In this document: positions 23,070-34,969 of the stretch, piece after piece
Layout: the number at the start of each line of letters is the position of its first letter
How positions within the stretch are numbered: the stretch's first letter is position 1
DNA from: Diphasiastrum complanatum
Taxonomy: Eukaryota; Streptophyta; Lycopodiopsida; Lycopodiales; Lycopodiaceae
Reading direction: 5' to 3'
Length of the DNA: 64,000 nt
NCBI GenBank assembly: GCA_029204225.1
Contig: CM055095.1
Coordinates: 11,623,506 to 11,687,505 of the forward strand
The notes under the pieces: generated by a model
Told to the model about the DNA's origin: nothing
What the model saw: the letters and a program-made list of their open reading frames with translations, nothing else
The model's database searches: none
Made by a program: the position numbers and the translations under genes

Positions 23070-24251
23070 TTGGGTCTCGACGTAGTCATGGTTGATGATG
23101 GGGCAACCCATAATTTCATCAACTACACCCTAGTTAAGAAGCTTAAACTTCCAAAGGTACCTAGTCAACATAGGTACATAGTTTCTTTAGCCAAGGGTGT
23201 AGACAAGAAAATTTGACAAAATATGGTAAGCTTGATATTCAGGGGTATCAAGATGAAACTAACTTTCAAATAATACACCTTGATCGTACATACCTTGTTC
23301 TTAGGAGAGATTGGCTTTTCAGCTTAGGGCCTTCCCTCCACATAAATTATCAGGAGAACACCCTCAACTTTCAGCAAAATGGCAGAGAGATCCAGTTGCA
23401 AGGGGAGCATGATGTTCCCAACAGTCCTATGGCCTGCAGTTCAGAGCTCCGTCAACTAATCGGGGATAGCAACCATCAGGTATTCTTATGTGACCTTCAG
23501 TTTATTCCAAAAGTTTCTATTTCTAGTTCTTTACAGCAACAAGTAAATAAATTAGAAACTTTATTGTCTAGATTTAAAAATGTTTTTCCTGAAGATTTAC
23601 CGCATGGTTTACCACCTAGCAGAGATGTAGATCATGTAATAAACCTAGTACTAGGTACAGCACCTGTTTCTAAACCTCAGTATCGAGTCAGCCGAGCAGA
23701 GGATAAAGAAATAACTAGGCAGTTAACAAATTATCTTGGGAAAGGCCAAATTCAGACCAGTAGTTCACCGTGGGTATCATTAGTCCTTTTGGTGAAAAAG
23801 AAAGAGGGGTCTATGCGTCTCTACGTAGATTACAGTGCCCTCAATAGGGTCACAATCAAGAATAAGTACCCAATGCCTCGGGCAGACGAGTTGTTTGACC
23901 AACTCGACAAGGCTAAGTTTTTCAGTAAAATTGACCTTAGATAGGGATATCGTCAGGTCCGTATAAAAGCGGAAGATGTCCCGAAAATAGCTTTTAGGAC
24001 TCATCATGGTCATTATGAGTTTAAGTGATGCCATTTGGGCTGACAAATGCTCTAGCTACCTTTATGACTTTGATGAACAGTGTCCTCAGACCATACTTAG
24101 GTAAGTTTGTAGTCATATTTCTAGATGACATCCTCGTCTACAATAAAATGAGGAAGGAGCATCTTAAACACCTCAGAAAGGTGTTTCGATTGCTTAGAAA
24201 GCATAAGCTTTATGCTAAGAAACGTAAGTGTGAATTCTTTGTTGAAGAAGT
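23070..24251 (+). mobile_element. Ty3/gypsy pol, 5' part (protease and RT)
   Basis: A protease with VVMVDDGATHNFINYTL (usual DSGATHNF; the active-site Ser is replaced by Asp) is followed after a frame change at ~23210 by a long open RT stretch: [59 protein letters not shown], then TAG at 23942, [18 protein letters not shown], and the catalytic [14 protein letters not shown] (24095). At FVEEV (24251) it is broken by the nested element 24252-27557. RNase H and the integrase zinc region are missing. Confidence 0.88.
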
Positions 24252-27200
24252 TGTTAGAAAGTTGACTTGCTCATACAAGTAACCCAAGACAAGATTCCTA
24301 TTGTGATGAAACAATAGCCAAACACATGAGAGAGAACACAAGGGAACTCCAACTATGTCCCATTACAAATGAGGTAGGGCACCCACCAAACTTATAGACT
24401 TTGGTCTATGTCGAAAAGCAAAAGCAGCCTAAAAGCAATTACCTATTTAATGTCTCTATATATGGTAAAAGCACCAACACCTGTCTATAGCAAAACTTGT
24501 CTAGCTATAGTCTAACTTGACTTCTACTAAATATAGGTAAGGGCCCCTAGAATTAGCATGCAGGCATGGCCCAACAATCCTAGTTAACCTAGATGATAAC
24601 ATTAGGGGTACTAATGGAAACATTAACTTTAACACTCCACCTTAATGTTTACATTGTCTAGAACAATGCATAACAAAAGTATGCATGTGTATCTTCCACG
24701 AAGCTCATGTAATGAAGATCCTCAATTATGATGTGAAATTCATGATTAACTCTGATCTCGATGTCTTCATTACTCGATGTAAAACTTTCTTTGTATGATG
24801 ATGTAGAGCTCCTCATCAACATTAATTTCGACGAAGGCTGATGTCACGGCCTTCTCACGCACATCCCATGCACTATGCAATCAGATTTGACAACGACAGC
24901 AGCCACCCACGATCTCCCACAAACAGCACACCCACTTTTGTACTTTCTTCAACTACACACCTGTAAAATTATGTATATATTGAATACCATCTGCGTATTC
25001 AAAATAATGAAGCAAAATCTCCTACCTCTATCTCACAGAGTCACTTGCACCAAACAACTTTCCAAACTAGAAAGCATTTCATCTTGATATCTATTTATTC
25101 TGACACTTTGTCATATGCAAATTTGGTGTACGTCCATCTTTAATCGTGTTCTTTTTCTTGAAGCTACACAATAACCTGTACTGTTGAAATTCAATGGCTA
25201 ATCAACAACCTTGGCTTCCCAATCTTATAACAGAATCTACCACATGACAGAACATGAACTTGGATAGATTCTAGAACCTTTCTCCAACTCAAAATAGAAT
25301 TGATCTCACTTGGTACCACCACATGAACAGTCAAATATGACTTGGATGGTATCCAGGAATTACATGACAACCACAACAAGCACTCACTTTGATTACTCAT
25401 AGATCTGAAGTGATACTAGTTCAGATAGACAAGAAAGTTTCTACACCATAACCAAGTCACTATGACTTGAATAGAAACCAAACCGATACAACGTAGAATG
25501 TTGACCACACAGCTTGCCACACCTCTCACTTGTAACAACGAACTTATCATTTGCCACCATGATAAGAAGCTGTGAAAACATCCTCTTGCATATCGATTTA
25601 TCTATATAGACTCATAGTCTATACTTCTCATGCAACTTCCTCTTAAGAGTTTGCACCTTTGTCGATTCCAACCTCGACAAAACTTTGTCAATCTTAGAAC
25701 GTCTGAAGTTGACCTTCCTTCAGTATGCTTGTTAGTAGCTGCTTCTACAGCTTCAGCAACACCATGATCACTGATTGTCTTCCCCTACCATCTCTTTTGT
25801 TTCATGTAGACTTTCCTTTCCCTGTGAGTTAGCCCTTCCATTTTGTGATGAATCTTGTTCTGATTACTCTTGTGAATCCCTTCCTCACCTTGCAACCGAT
25901 TGCAAACAACTCCTAGTCATATTGCCAATCCTTACTCCTGAGATCTCCTTCAGCATGCATCAAGGTTCTTTCCCTTCTTAAACCTCAGTGATCTCCTACT
26001 ACAAGACACAGCCATTGCATCCTAGGAATCTATGTATGTCCATGCTTCCTTGCATGTAATCTTCTCAACTTGCATGTGATTGTCTTGTTGAACTTTCACT
26101 TGCATGCAAAAAGCACCAGCTGTAACTCAATCTTCATGTTGACCCAACAATCTACACATGTACATGCTTCCTTGCATGTGTACCAATTACTTCCAGCAGT
26201 AATTGGCAATCTACAATGACCTACCAATAGTGTTCTGACCAGTAGTCACCTGTCTCCGACATGTATCGATAGCTCTCCAACACTAGCAATTCCTGGCTAG
26301 TGTTCCTTGGATCTTCATGACCTGTAGAAAACTATGTAACCTATTTTTTTCTTAAGTGAAAAACTGTAGTACCAGCCTTGTAGGTCAGCACTCTTACCAG
26401 CAAACAGCTTCTGATATCTCCCCTTCTAGTGAACAGGTTCACGTCTGTGGATAGCACCAGCTAACTCTCAAATTTGCTTCTCAGCGATTTGTCACCCAGG
26501 AAACAGTTCTGCAGGCAGCGATTCGAAGGCATTAGATTGGTCTGATGCAACTATAGCAATCCAGCCAGCGATCAGACAACAATGATCCGGCTTAGTGATC
26601 AGTCAGCAATGATTCAGCTTAGTGATCAATCAGCAACGATAAGGTCTGTACCATCAACAAACAGATCTGATAGACAGTGATAAGATACCCTGCATGCAGC
26701 GATCAAATTCCAGCGATCTGCTATCTGAATCCACCCTATATTAGAAAACAGGTTCCAAGTCTGTCCTTCAATAATCCAAAATCAGATCTGCATCAAACAG
26801 GTCTAGCGATCTCAACGATCCAGCCAAGGACAGAAGTTTGTAATCCAACTCAGTGATCATCTGCAGTTCTGACAGCGATCCAACAGGTAGTAGCCAGATT
26901 CCAACAATATGATCAGTTCTGATTTCAGCAAACAGATTTCCAACAATCTGTAGGCTTGATTCTAGCTTAGTATATAGCCTCAACCAGCGATCAAATACTG
27001 TAGATCTTCTCCATGCTTTGCTGTCCTATAGCAACCTGAGATCTGAGGAAGATTCATAATCTCCTCTTGCAACTCAGCTCTTTTCCTTGTACACCAGATC
27101 TTCTCCCACAAAGCTGCCACCGTTGTAGTTGAAGATCAAACTTGAGAGCTAGCTAGGGACACCACCTGCACCTGCTCTTCTCCTTGAAGTTGATGGCCAA

Positions 27201-27557
27201 ATCAATCCCTTGTGAGTTGATTTTGTTCATTGGAGTAACTCCTTGTTCTCTTGAATCTTGAAGCATGCTCTGATACCATGTTAGAAAACCGACTTGCTCA
27301 AAAAAGTAACCCAAGACAAGATTCCTATTGTGATGAAACAATAGCCAAACACATGAGAGAGAACGCAAGTGATAGAAACTCCAACTATGTCCCATTACAA
27401 ATGAGGTAGGGCACCCATCATACTTGTAGACTTTGGTCTATGTTGAAAAGCAAAAGAAAAAGCAAAAGCAACCTAAAAGCAATTGCCTAATCAATGTCTC
27501 TATATATGGTAAAAGCACCAACACCTATCTATAGCAAAACTTGTCTAACTATGGTCT
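24252..27557 (-). mobile_element. Nested non-coding LTR retrotransposon (LARD-like)
   Basis: Direct repeats at 24252-24634 and 27279-27557 are LTRs on the minus strand, starting TGTTAAAG and ending TTCTAACA. A primer-binding site TGGTATCAGAGC (complement at 27267-27278) abuts the upper LTR. A polypurine tract AAGGTGGAG lies beside the lower one (24635-24643). The 2.6 kb interior has no gag or pol reading; only short frames are present. It carries repeated CAGCGATC/TTAGTGATCAGTCAGCAATG words at 26570-26660. The upper LTR lacks its last ~100 bp and the gypsy DNA on that side lacks RNase H and part of integrase, so a deletion removed the junction after insertion. Confidence 0.82.
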
Positions 27558-28240
27558 CCAGAGTTAGCGAGGTTGTTTGTAGATGGGCTTTTTAATTTGT
27601 ACGGTCTACCTTCTGGCATAGTCAATGACCGGGACAATAAGTTTAATGGAAATTTTTGGAGGGCAGTATTCCATCATCTCCATACTAAACTAAACATGAG
27701 TACCACTGACCATCCACAGACAGACAGTCAAACAGAAAGAGTAAATCAGGTGCTGGAGAATATGCCTCGCGCATACGTCAGCAAAAAGCAGACTAACTAG
27801 GAGGAGTATCTCTCGATATTAGAGTTTGCTTATAACAGTACCAAACATTCAGCTACGAGTTACAGCCCATTTATGCTGATGTACGGTTTTCAGCCACGCT
27901 CACCCACAGTTGTAGGGTTTAAACAAGAAAAAGTTGAAGCAGCAAGAAACTTTTTAGAAGACCTAAACCAGATGATAGAACATTGTAAGCGTATCATTAG
28001 GCAATCCCAGGATCGAGCTAGGCATTATGCAGATTACCGCTAGTGAGAAAGTCTTTTTACGAGTCCCAGTTGACTCTAAAACCCTCAAGTCAGAAGTGTG
28101 TGCTAAGTTGTCTCCTAGGTATTGTGGTCCTTTTACCATTAGTAGGAGACTAGGCAAGGTCACCTATGAACTAAGGCACCCGACAACAAACAGGTGCTTA
28201 TAGCTTTTTTTGTAATCTGTTTAAAGCTTTGCTGCTATAG
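27558..28240 (+). mobile_element. Ty3/gypsy pol, 3' part (integrase)
   Basis: Integrase core reads LFVDGLFNLYGLPSGIVNDR, STTDHPQTDSQTERVNQVLE (with the catalytic Glu), then after TAG at 27798 EYLSILEFAYNSTKHSA. A C-terminal part after a frame change at ~28020 reads VFLRVPVDSKTLKSEVCAKL and SPRYCGPFTISRRLGKVTYE. It continues the pol broken at 24251. No chromodomain or 3' LTR was found after 28240. Confidence 0.85.
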
Positions 28241-28412
28241 GGGTAAACTAATGGGACAATTTGCTAAAAACTGAGTTTAAGAAGAAACTTCCTGTTTTTA
28301 TCAATAAAAGATGGGAAAATCCATCAGAGTACAAAGGAATGCATGTTGAAAGTGTAAAGGCCATAAGGCGAATTGTGTACAACTATAACAAAGCAACAAT
28401 CTCACAGAGTAT

Positions 28413-28800
28413 TTACATAAAGCCTACTGCTTGGTGTAAGTTGCTAGTTAAGACAGTTGGAAGTTTAGGTAGTGCAGGAAGCTGTGAAATAGCCGTTCCT
28501 GCAACTACGGCACGTGGAAGTATTGCAGGTGCCTGAGTGCGTTGTAAAGTCATAGAAACTCGTTGACGATAATAAGCCGTAACGATAGATAAAGGTGAGG
28601 CACCATGTCCTTGAAGTTTCGTTGCAAAACCTGCACAAGATGATAGAAAATCATCGAATTTCTTATGCATGAGAAGCAGCGGCACCCTGAGTAGTTGAAG
28701 CGCAGCGAAGGAGTTCAGGCCGCAAAGGATCAACAACAACAACATCCCCAAGCGTGTGAATCCCCTCGCACAAAAGAACAAGATCAACTCGACGCCGAGT
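28413..28800 (-). mobile_element. Probable retroelement (LINE-type) C-terminal fragment
   Basis: On the minus strand the reading DLVLLCEGIHTLGDVVVVDP, then KFDDFLSSCAGFATKL and YYRQRVSMTLQRTQAPAI, resembles a protein tail often met in plant reverse-transcriptase-associated frames (GDVVIADP...FYRQRVSVALQRAQA). One frame change lies near 28650. The plus-strand frame over the same bases (28261-28536) is a shadow. Assignment rests on remembered similarity only. Confidence 0.4.
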
Positions 28801-29391
28801 TTAAGGCCATGAATCTAGTTATTGGGACTATTTGCTAAAAGCTGGGTTTGTGCTGTAGAATTGGGATATTAGCTAGAATCTGAGTTGTCACTCTTACGCG
28901 TGCGCCTTTGCAAATTAAAATGATTTTCTTCTCCTTAAATTTACAACCATCGATCAAATAGTTGAATGTCCATTGAACTCACAAAAGCAAATTTCATTGT
29001 GATGTTTTAAATCCCCTTGATTTGAACCAGATTGGGGAAATATTTGTATCATTTTTATGGTTTTACATTAGGCTAAGATGGTGTCCATGCGCCTTGTTAC
29101 AACTAAAATGTCCTATATTTACTTCGTCACAACTTTAGTATAAAAGATGCCTAAAAGTTGAGAGAGTCTAGATCCAACATGATTAATATTTGAGGCCATT
29201 AACATAAATTTTGAACTAAAAACATTAAATTAGCAATTAACGAAAATAAAAATATAAAGCTCAATATTTGATAGCCTTATAGCTTATAAAGGACTCAAGC
29301 ATGTAAGTTTTGAAACCTACAAAATGTGGGCAAGTTAATTTGAGATTTTTCTATTTTTCTTACAATGCATGATATACTTTTGGGCACCCAA

Positions 29392-29394
<3 letters not shown>

Positions 29395-29442
<48 letters not shown>
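29395..29442. repeat. (TG)n microsatellite
   Basis: About 24 uninterrupted TG units. Confidence 0.97.
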
Positions 29443-29443
<1 letters not shown>

Positions 29444-29935
29444 CTAGCCACAAGGGTTGTGCCATAGGATAGTTTGATATCCAAGCATTGAGCCTATAGA
29501 TTGAAGGGTATCTGTTACGAGACCATAAGTGTCCTGAACCTAACAGTACTTCTAGGTGCAGCTAACCACCGGAGGTCAAAGGATAGTGTGAGTCAATGGC
29601 ATACATGCATATCATGTAGTACATATGAGGGCCAATAATGCCCATGCAGTCACATGCATGACAGTTAGGAGCCATGCAATCCTTCAGCAATGGACCCGGT
29701 GGATCAATTCTTGCTTCTACTAGGCTTTAATAGGTTAAATTCACCACTACAACACATCCATATCTCCCACTAGCAAGTCATTTACAACAACTCCACCATG
29801 GAGAAGATTTTTTTCATAAGGTGAAGCTGATATTAGGAGGTGTTGCCAACAAGTGAAAATGAGTAGGGTTTTGGTCACATGGAAGGAGATCTTTGTGAAC
29901 GGGTGGGTGTCACCTTGATCCTCCATCCCATGTCA

Positions 29936-30018
29936 TTTCACAACAGTGCACATGTGAAGAGACTTTTAGGGTGGTTTCACAACAGTGCACATGTGAAGAG
30001 ACTTTTAGGGTGGTTTCA
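29936..30018. repeat. Tandem duplication of about 41 bp
   Basis: The unit CACAACAGTGCACATGTGAA plus GAGACTTTTAGGGTGGTTT occurs twice, head to tail, without visible differences, so the duplication is recent. Confidence 0.9.
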
Positions 30019-31033
30019 AATTGGTTGAGGCCACCTCGAGTGGCCTCCCCCCCTTTTCACACAAAGTGGAGATAATCCTAGGTGGAATCCTATGTGTTGG
30101 GTATGGATGCTAGCCAAATTGGGTAAGTCCACATGTCTAGGGAGACCCTCATGTAAGCAATTTGTTGAGTAATTTATGTGTTGCATAATCAATATATTGT
30201 TGAGTGATATTTTCTCTAAAAGTATGTCATATTCATGAAAATATCTTTATGCCTAAAAAGCATATCAATTTAGATGGAGCAAAGGAGTGGAAGAGTGGAG
30301 TATGCGCTAACAAAGTAGACTATAGGTTCCAAAGACAAGCATGCCAATGTTATTGCTTGAGCTAGGGAGGTGTGATGGAGGAACCAACAATCCACACAAC
30401 AAATCTACAAATAGTCTTTCAAGAACCTTTTACATCCTTTCTTGAATCATCATAGTGGCAACCAATCAAAGTTCATCGTGAATAAGATAACAATAGTTAC
30501 ATTTTTTTTGGGGAAAAGGGCACATCTGCAATGGCTACAATGGTTGTGTTGGTGGTTGCTTGGTTTTCAATGGTAGTAATGGTTACTAGGGCTATGTGAC
30601 TATTGGCCATTTTGTAGAAGTCTTAAAGGAGAGATCAACATCGTTAGTGCACTTATCAATGCTAAACAAAATAGTCTTTATATGTTGTTGTAGATGCCTA
30701 CCCTCCAAGGATGACATGCTTTATAAATAGATTAGATTTGGTAGCACTTCTTTGAAATTTAGAAATGCTTGATCTGGCTTGTTTGTACATGTGAATACAT
30801 GGTCTCCAACAGGTTCTAATCAAAGAGGATGCATGGCCTCACTCTATGGCTACCTATTCAATATATCTCAAATGGTTTTCCCAAGAAGCAGGAACATATA
30901 TTCAATATGTTTCAACAGAATACACCAATATTCACTTTTAACATTGTCACGTTCATTGTGGAACATATTTATGATCAATTTGACCATAGGCTTGATCTAA
31001 TCCACAAATGGCAAGCACTTTGATACAATAATG

Positions 31034-32489
31034 TGTGAGAAATTTCAACTAGCTTAGTCTAGTTTGCTATTCTGGTCATATTTGTATATTTGGCAATTGA
31101 GGCCAATCTTCATATTAGATTTAGAGTTTGACTTTTCAAAGTTATATTAGTCTAAAATCATTTGAATAAGCACTTTTAGAAAGTGTGGGAAAGTGTAGTA
31201 CATGAGTTTGGTAGATTCAAATTTAAATGTTGGAGACATTGAATCTAGTCCACATAATAGTAGGGTTTTTCATTATGGAGGGAAACCCAAGTTTCAAATT
31301 AGGTATGGAGTTGTTATATATAGTTGTACATTCATGGGAAGAGATACATTCTCTCTCTCGCGTCTCACTTCATGCTTATACATGAGTTCTCTTGGGTTCA
31401 TCTATCCATTGGTGCACTATATTTGTGATATCTTGCAATCTTGTGTGTAGAATGCTCATTTTATGCTATTTTTGGATCCACACGTGTGAAATATAGTAGC
31501 TTACTGTTTTTGTACAGACATCAACTTCATCATATCATATGAGTGGAGGAGACAAGCAAGCAAATGGTCATCACTCACATTTATTATTTGGTTGCTATAA
31601 TTTTCCAGAGAGTTCAAAGTTTGAAACATGGAGAAATCATTTCATTCACACTCTATTTGGTTTTTCATGTTCTAGTTATATCTTGATGTGTAAAATTGGT
31701 GTAAGAAATAGTGAAGCATCCAATTAGACACTATTCTCTATATCAATTATGAAAGATACTTTATAACCTTATAAAGGAGATCTATACTTAGGATGGAGAT
31801 CATTCTAAAGTTGGATCATAGTATGGTTAAAACTATGCCAAAATGAGTGTGAGAGATTTCAACAAGTTTCGTCATATTTTGGTAAATTGTCAATTGAGGC
31901 CAAAACTCATTTTAGACTTAGAGATAAACTCTTTTGAAGTTATATTAGTTTAAAATACATTCAATAAACACTTTTTGAAAGTGTGGGAAAGTTGGTAGTT
32001 GAGTTTGAGAGAGATTCAAATTTGAACTTTGGATACATTGAATCTAGTCCCAAAATAGTAGGGTTTTTCATATTGGAGGGAAAGCCAAGTGGCAAAGTAA
32101 GGTTTGGACCTGTTATATATTGTTGTAGCTCATGAGAAAGGGATCTTCTCTCTTATCTCTCTCATTTCATCATTATACATAGTTCTCTTTGGGGTTCTAC
32201 TACTCATTTGTGCACTCTCATGATGTTATCTTGCAATTCTATGTGTAGAATGATCATTTATTGCTATTTTCGGTTCCACATGTGTGCAATATAGTAGGGT
32301 ACTATAATTGAATGGACAACAACTATATTTTATGTTTTGGTTCATGTTTGATCAGTATCTCTTAGATTTTGCATCTCATTTTATATGTAGATGCTGATTT
32401 TTCTACATTGGCAGGACTGTTGGTTTGCTCTTTTTAACCAAAGATCAAGGACATGGATTTGGATCTTGAATGATCTGAAATCCTTCACA
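31034..32489 (+). mobile_element. Second copy of the 7476-10405 element family, internally deleted
   Basis: A 5' LTR (about 31034-31515, starting TGTGAGAAATTTCAAC) and a 3' LTR (about 31847-32489, starting TGTGAGAGATTTCAAC, ending ATCCTTCACA) flank only about 330 bp of interior. That interior reads GGDKQANGHHSHLLFG and HFIHTLFGFSCSSY, as in the first copy. The 5' LTR edge with the primer-binding site is missing. Target duplication is not clear (TAATG on the left, ATAAG on the right). It touches the gypsy repeat that begins at 32490. Confidence 0.75.
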
Positions 32490-34386
32490 ATAAGTAGGAA
32501 GTTTGGAGCTGAGATAAAGAAATCTTGATTCTACACTATTCAGGCAGTAGTATAGTCAGGCGTCAGAAGGGTGAGAGCCAAGCCTTATAGGTTCAGTATG
32601 GCAGAAGCCGTATTGTACTACATGCAGCAAGAGGAGTTTCCTTGCCTAAGACCTTTTAATTAAGCAGTGGCAATGTTGTCTCTGTTGATTGTTCAGTCTG
32701 TAACTTTGAGTGTTCTACACTGGAATATGGAATGCAATTGAGCAGTGTTATTTTCTTGTATATGCATATTGTTGTGATGATTAACTTTGGGTTCTGTAAC
32801 GGTGATGTTCTGTTAATTGATTGTTCTGCACTTTTGCAATGGAATGTGGTAGGAATGCGCTAATTAGCTTTAGGGAAATTGTTCTTTGTTTGTTAAGGGT
32901 TCTGTTTCCATAACTAGGACCAAGTAGTTAAGGGATTAAAACACCCCCTAGCACCTTTTTGGTTCTGTTGCCGATTTTGAATTTGAGGGGTGGTATACTC
33001 TGGAGAGGAACGAGTTTAGATTGTGGATAGAACTATCCTCAATGTCTACAGGGGCTAGTAGTTCAAACTTGGAAAAATCTCCACTTAATTGTGGAATGGA
33101 GGCTGTCTCGATAGGACCGAACTCGGGCGGCCATATTCCAGTGCTTTAAAGGCAAGAAGCACCATGATTCTGACATGCATATTCATCAGTTTCTGGAGGT
33201 TTGTCAGGCGAACTGTGAAATGGAAGACATTCGAAAGTTGGAATTATTTCCAACCATGTTGAAATGGAATGCTTTACAGTGGTATTCACAATATGGGTTA
33301 CATGAATTCCAGATCTGGGATGAATTACAAAAGGGCATTTCTGAAAAGGTATCGGAAGGAGCACAAAGATGAAGAAATTCTAGATAAGTTGCAGGCTATC
33401 AAGCAGAAGCAAAAGGAGAATGTATTGGCTTATGTTCAATGCTTTAAGGTGTTGGAGAAGAGACTCCAGGAGCCACTTACGGATGCTAAACGATTCAAGT
33501 ACTTTCATCATGGACTATATAAGGTTGTTCCATCTTTGCATGGTCAAGTTCTGGAGCATATTGTGGATGTCGTGAGGTAGCTAGAGGAAGAGAAAACTAG
33601 GAAGAAGTACCGGCAACATCAGCATGATGATTCATCTTATTCTAATTCAGACATGGGTTCAGAGTCTTCTAATTCTTCGAGCTTGGAAGAAACGTTCCAG
33701 GAAGCTTAAGAAGAAGGGAAAAGCTAGTGAACCACCACCACCAGCTACTAAGGACGTTGTTACTACGGAGTTTCATTAGGGGAATATCCATTTTTGCCAA
33801 AATTGTAATCAAGAAGAACATTATATTAATGAATATCCCACTAGCATGCGCTATTGTGCTATCTGCAATGCGTCTAGTCATTGGACGAATGACTGCCGGC
33901 GCTTGCAAGCGGTGCGAACCGCAGCGGCATTTGCGGTGCAAACGCAACAACTACAACTACAACTACCGCAGCCCCAGTTGTAACATCCACAAGCACCGTA
34001 GTTGACGTTTAGTCATGATCAGAAGGAAGCCGAACAGTCCGTAAGCGACCACAAGGTCGTCGATTATGGTCTCCATGCTGAACTGACCTCGGGCGGGGGG
34101 ACGAAAAGTTGCGTTGCGGGATTGCGACATACACATAGTGGTATAAGGAGGAAGTTTGGAGCTGAGATAAGGGACTCTTGATTCTACATTGTTCAGGTAG
34201 CAGTATAGTCAGGCGTCAAAGTGTGAGAGCAGAGCCTTATAGGTTCAGTATGGCAGAAGCCGTATTGTATTGCAATGGAATGTGGTAGGAATGTGCTAAT
34301 TAGCTTTAGGGGAATTGTTTTTAGTTTGTTAAGGGTTCCATTTCCATAACTAGGACCAAGTAGTTAAGGGATTAAAACACCCCCTA
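32490..34386 (+). mobile_element. Gag-only Ty3/gypsy element with repeated flanks
   Basis: The segments 32491-32950 and 34149-34386 are direct repeats (both start GGAAGTTTGGAGCTGAGATA and end AAGGGATTAAAACACCCCCT); the second lacks an inner ~220 bp. They are probably LTR parts. Between them is a gypsy gag: DMHIHQFLEVCQANCEMED, ALQWYSQYGLHEFQIWDEL, then after a frame change FLKRYRKEHKDEEILDKLQA and FKYFHHGLYKVVPSLHGQVL, followed by a zinc-knuckle-like CAICNASSHWTNDC near 33850. Stops occur at 33577 and 33706. Pol is absent. The outer left LTR end may be lost where the element at 31034-32489 sits. Confidence 0.7.
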
Positions 34387-34620
34387 ACAGTTACCAATGA
34401 ACTTCTCAAGGAAGCTGGTAAGTGTACTTCATGAAAGGATGCTTGGGATTCATTGAAGAAGCTTTATGAATCCAAGTCTACATCTAGAGTGCTGACTCTA
34501 AGAAGACAAATCTTTCAAAGTTTTCAAAAGAATGAAGAGAGTCCAAATATTTTTGTTTCAAGAGTGAAGGCTTTGAATGATGAGTTTGCTTGCATTGATG
34601 TGCGTTTTTCACACTTTTGA
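34387..34620 (+). mobile_element. Ty1/copia gag fragment
   Basis: Reads TNELLKEAGKCTS, stop, KDAWDSLKKLYESKSTSRVL and IFQSFQKNEESPNIFVSRVK, the usual copia gag (UBN2-type) pattern. It is related to the gag piece at 6260-6440. The following 34620-34965 has no supported gene. Confidence 0.7.
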
Positions 34621-34969
34621 TAAAAATGCGACAATTGGTCTAAAATGACCCAGAACTTCATTTTAATCGACCTTCGGCATTTTCACCACATACTCAGAAA
34701 GCCGACACTTTGGGGTATCCATATGCAAGCCAAGGGCATGGCAAACTATCGGGCATGGACAAACTATCGGGACCTTAGCTGGTCGGGCATGAAGATTCAA
34801 ACTGTCACGCTCCACCGCCGCCATACAACGTTAAGAAAAATGCAGTTAATGGATGTTTAGCTAAACTTTTAGCTAATCAAATCTTGTAATCTAATCTAGT
34901 ATGATATATGTATTGGATCATAGCATATTGATATATAGAAGAGCGAGTTGAACGCAACACTTAGTGAGG

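Larger units (their letters stand above)
28800..31030. other. No supported gene; short repeats
   Basis: AT-rich spacer. It holds a (TG)n microsatellite (29395-29442) and a perfect tandem duplication of about 41 bp (29936-30018). A 64-codon frame at 30829-31023 (KKQEHIFNMFQQNTPIF) has protein-like composition but no recognised domain. Confidence 0.5.

Noticed and set aside
28261-28536. 91-codon plus-strand frame
   Set aside because: It lies largely over the LINE-type minus-strand reading and has no motif of its own.
31029-32494. Target duplication for the second copy of the 7476-10405 family
   Set aside because: TAATG and ATAAG do not match, and the right side abuts another repeat.
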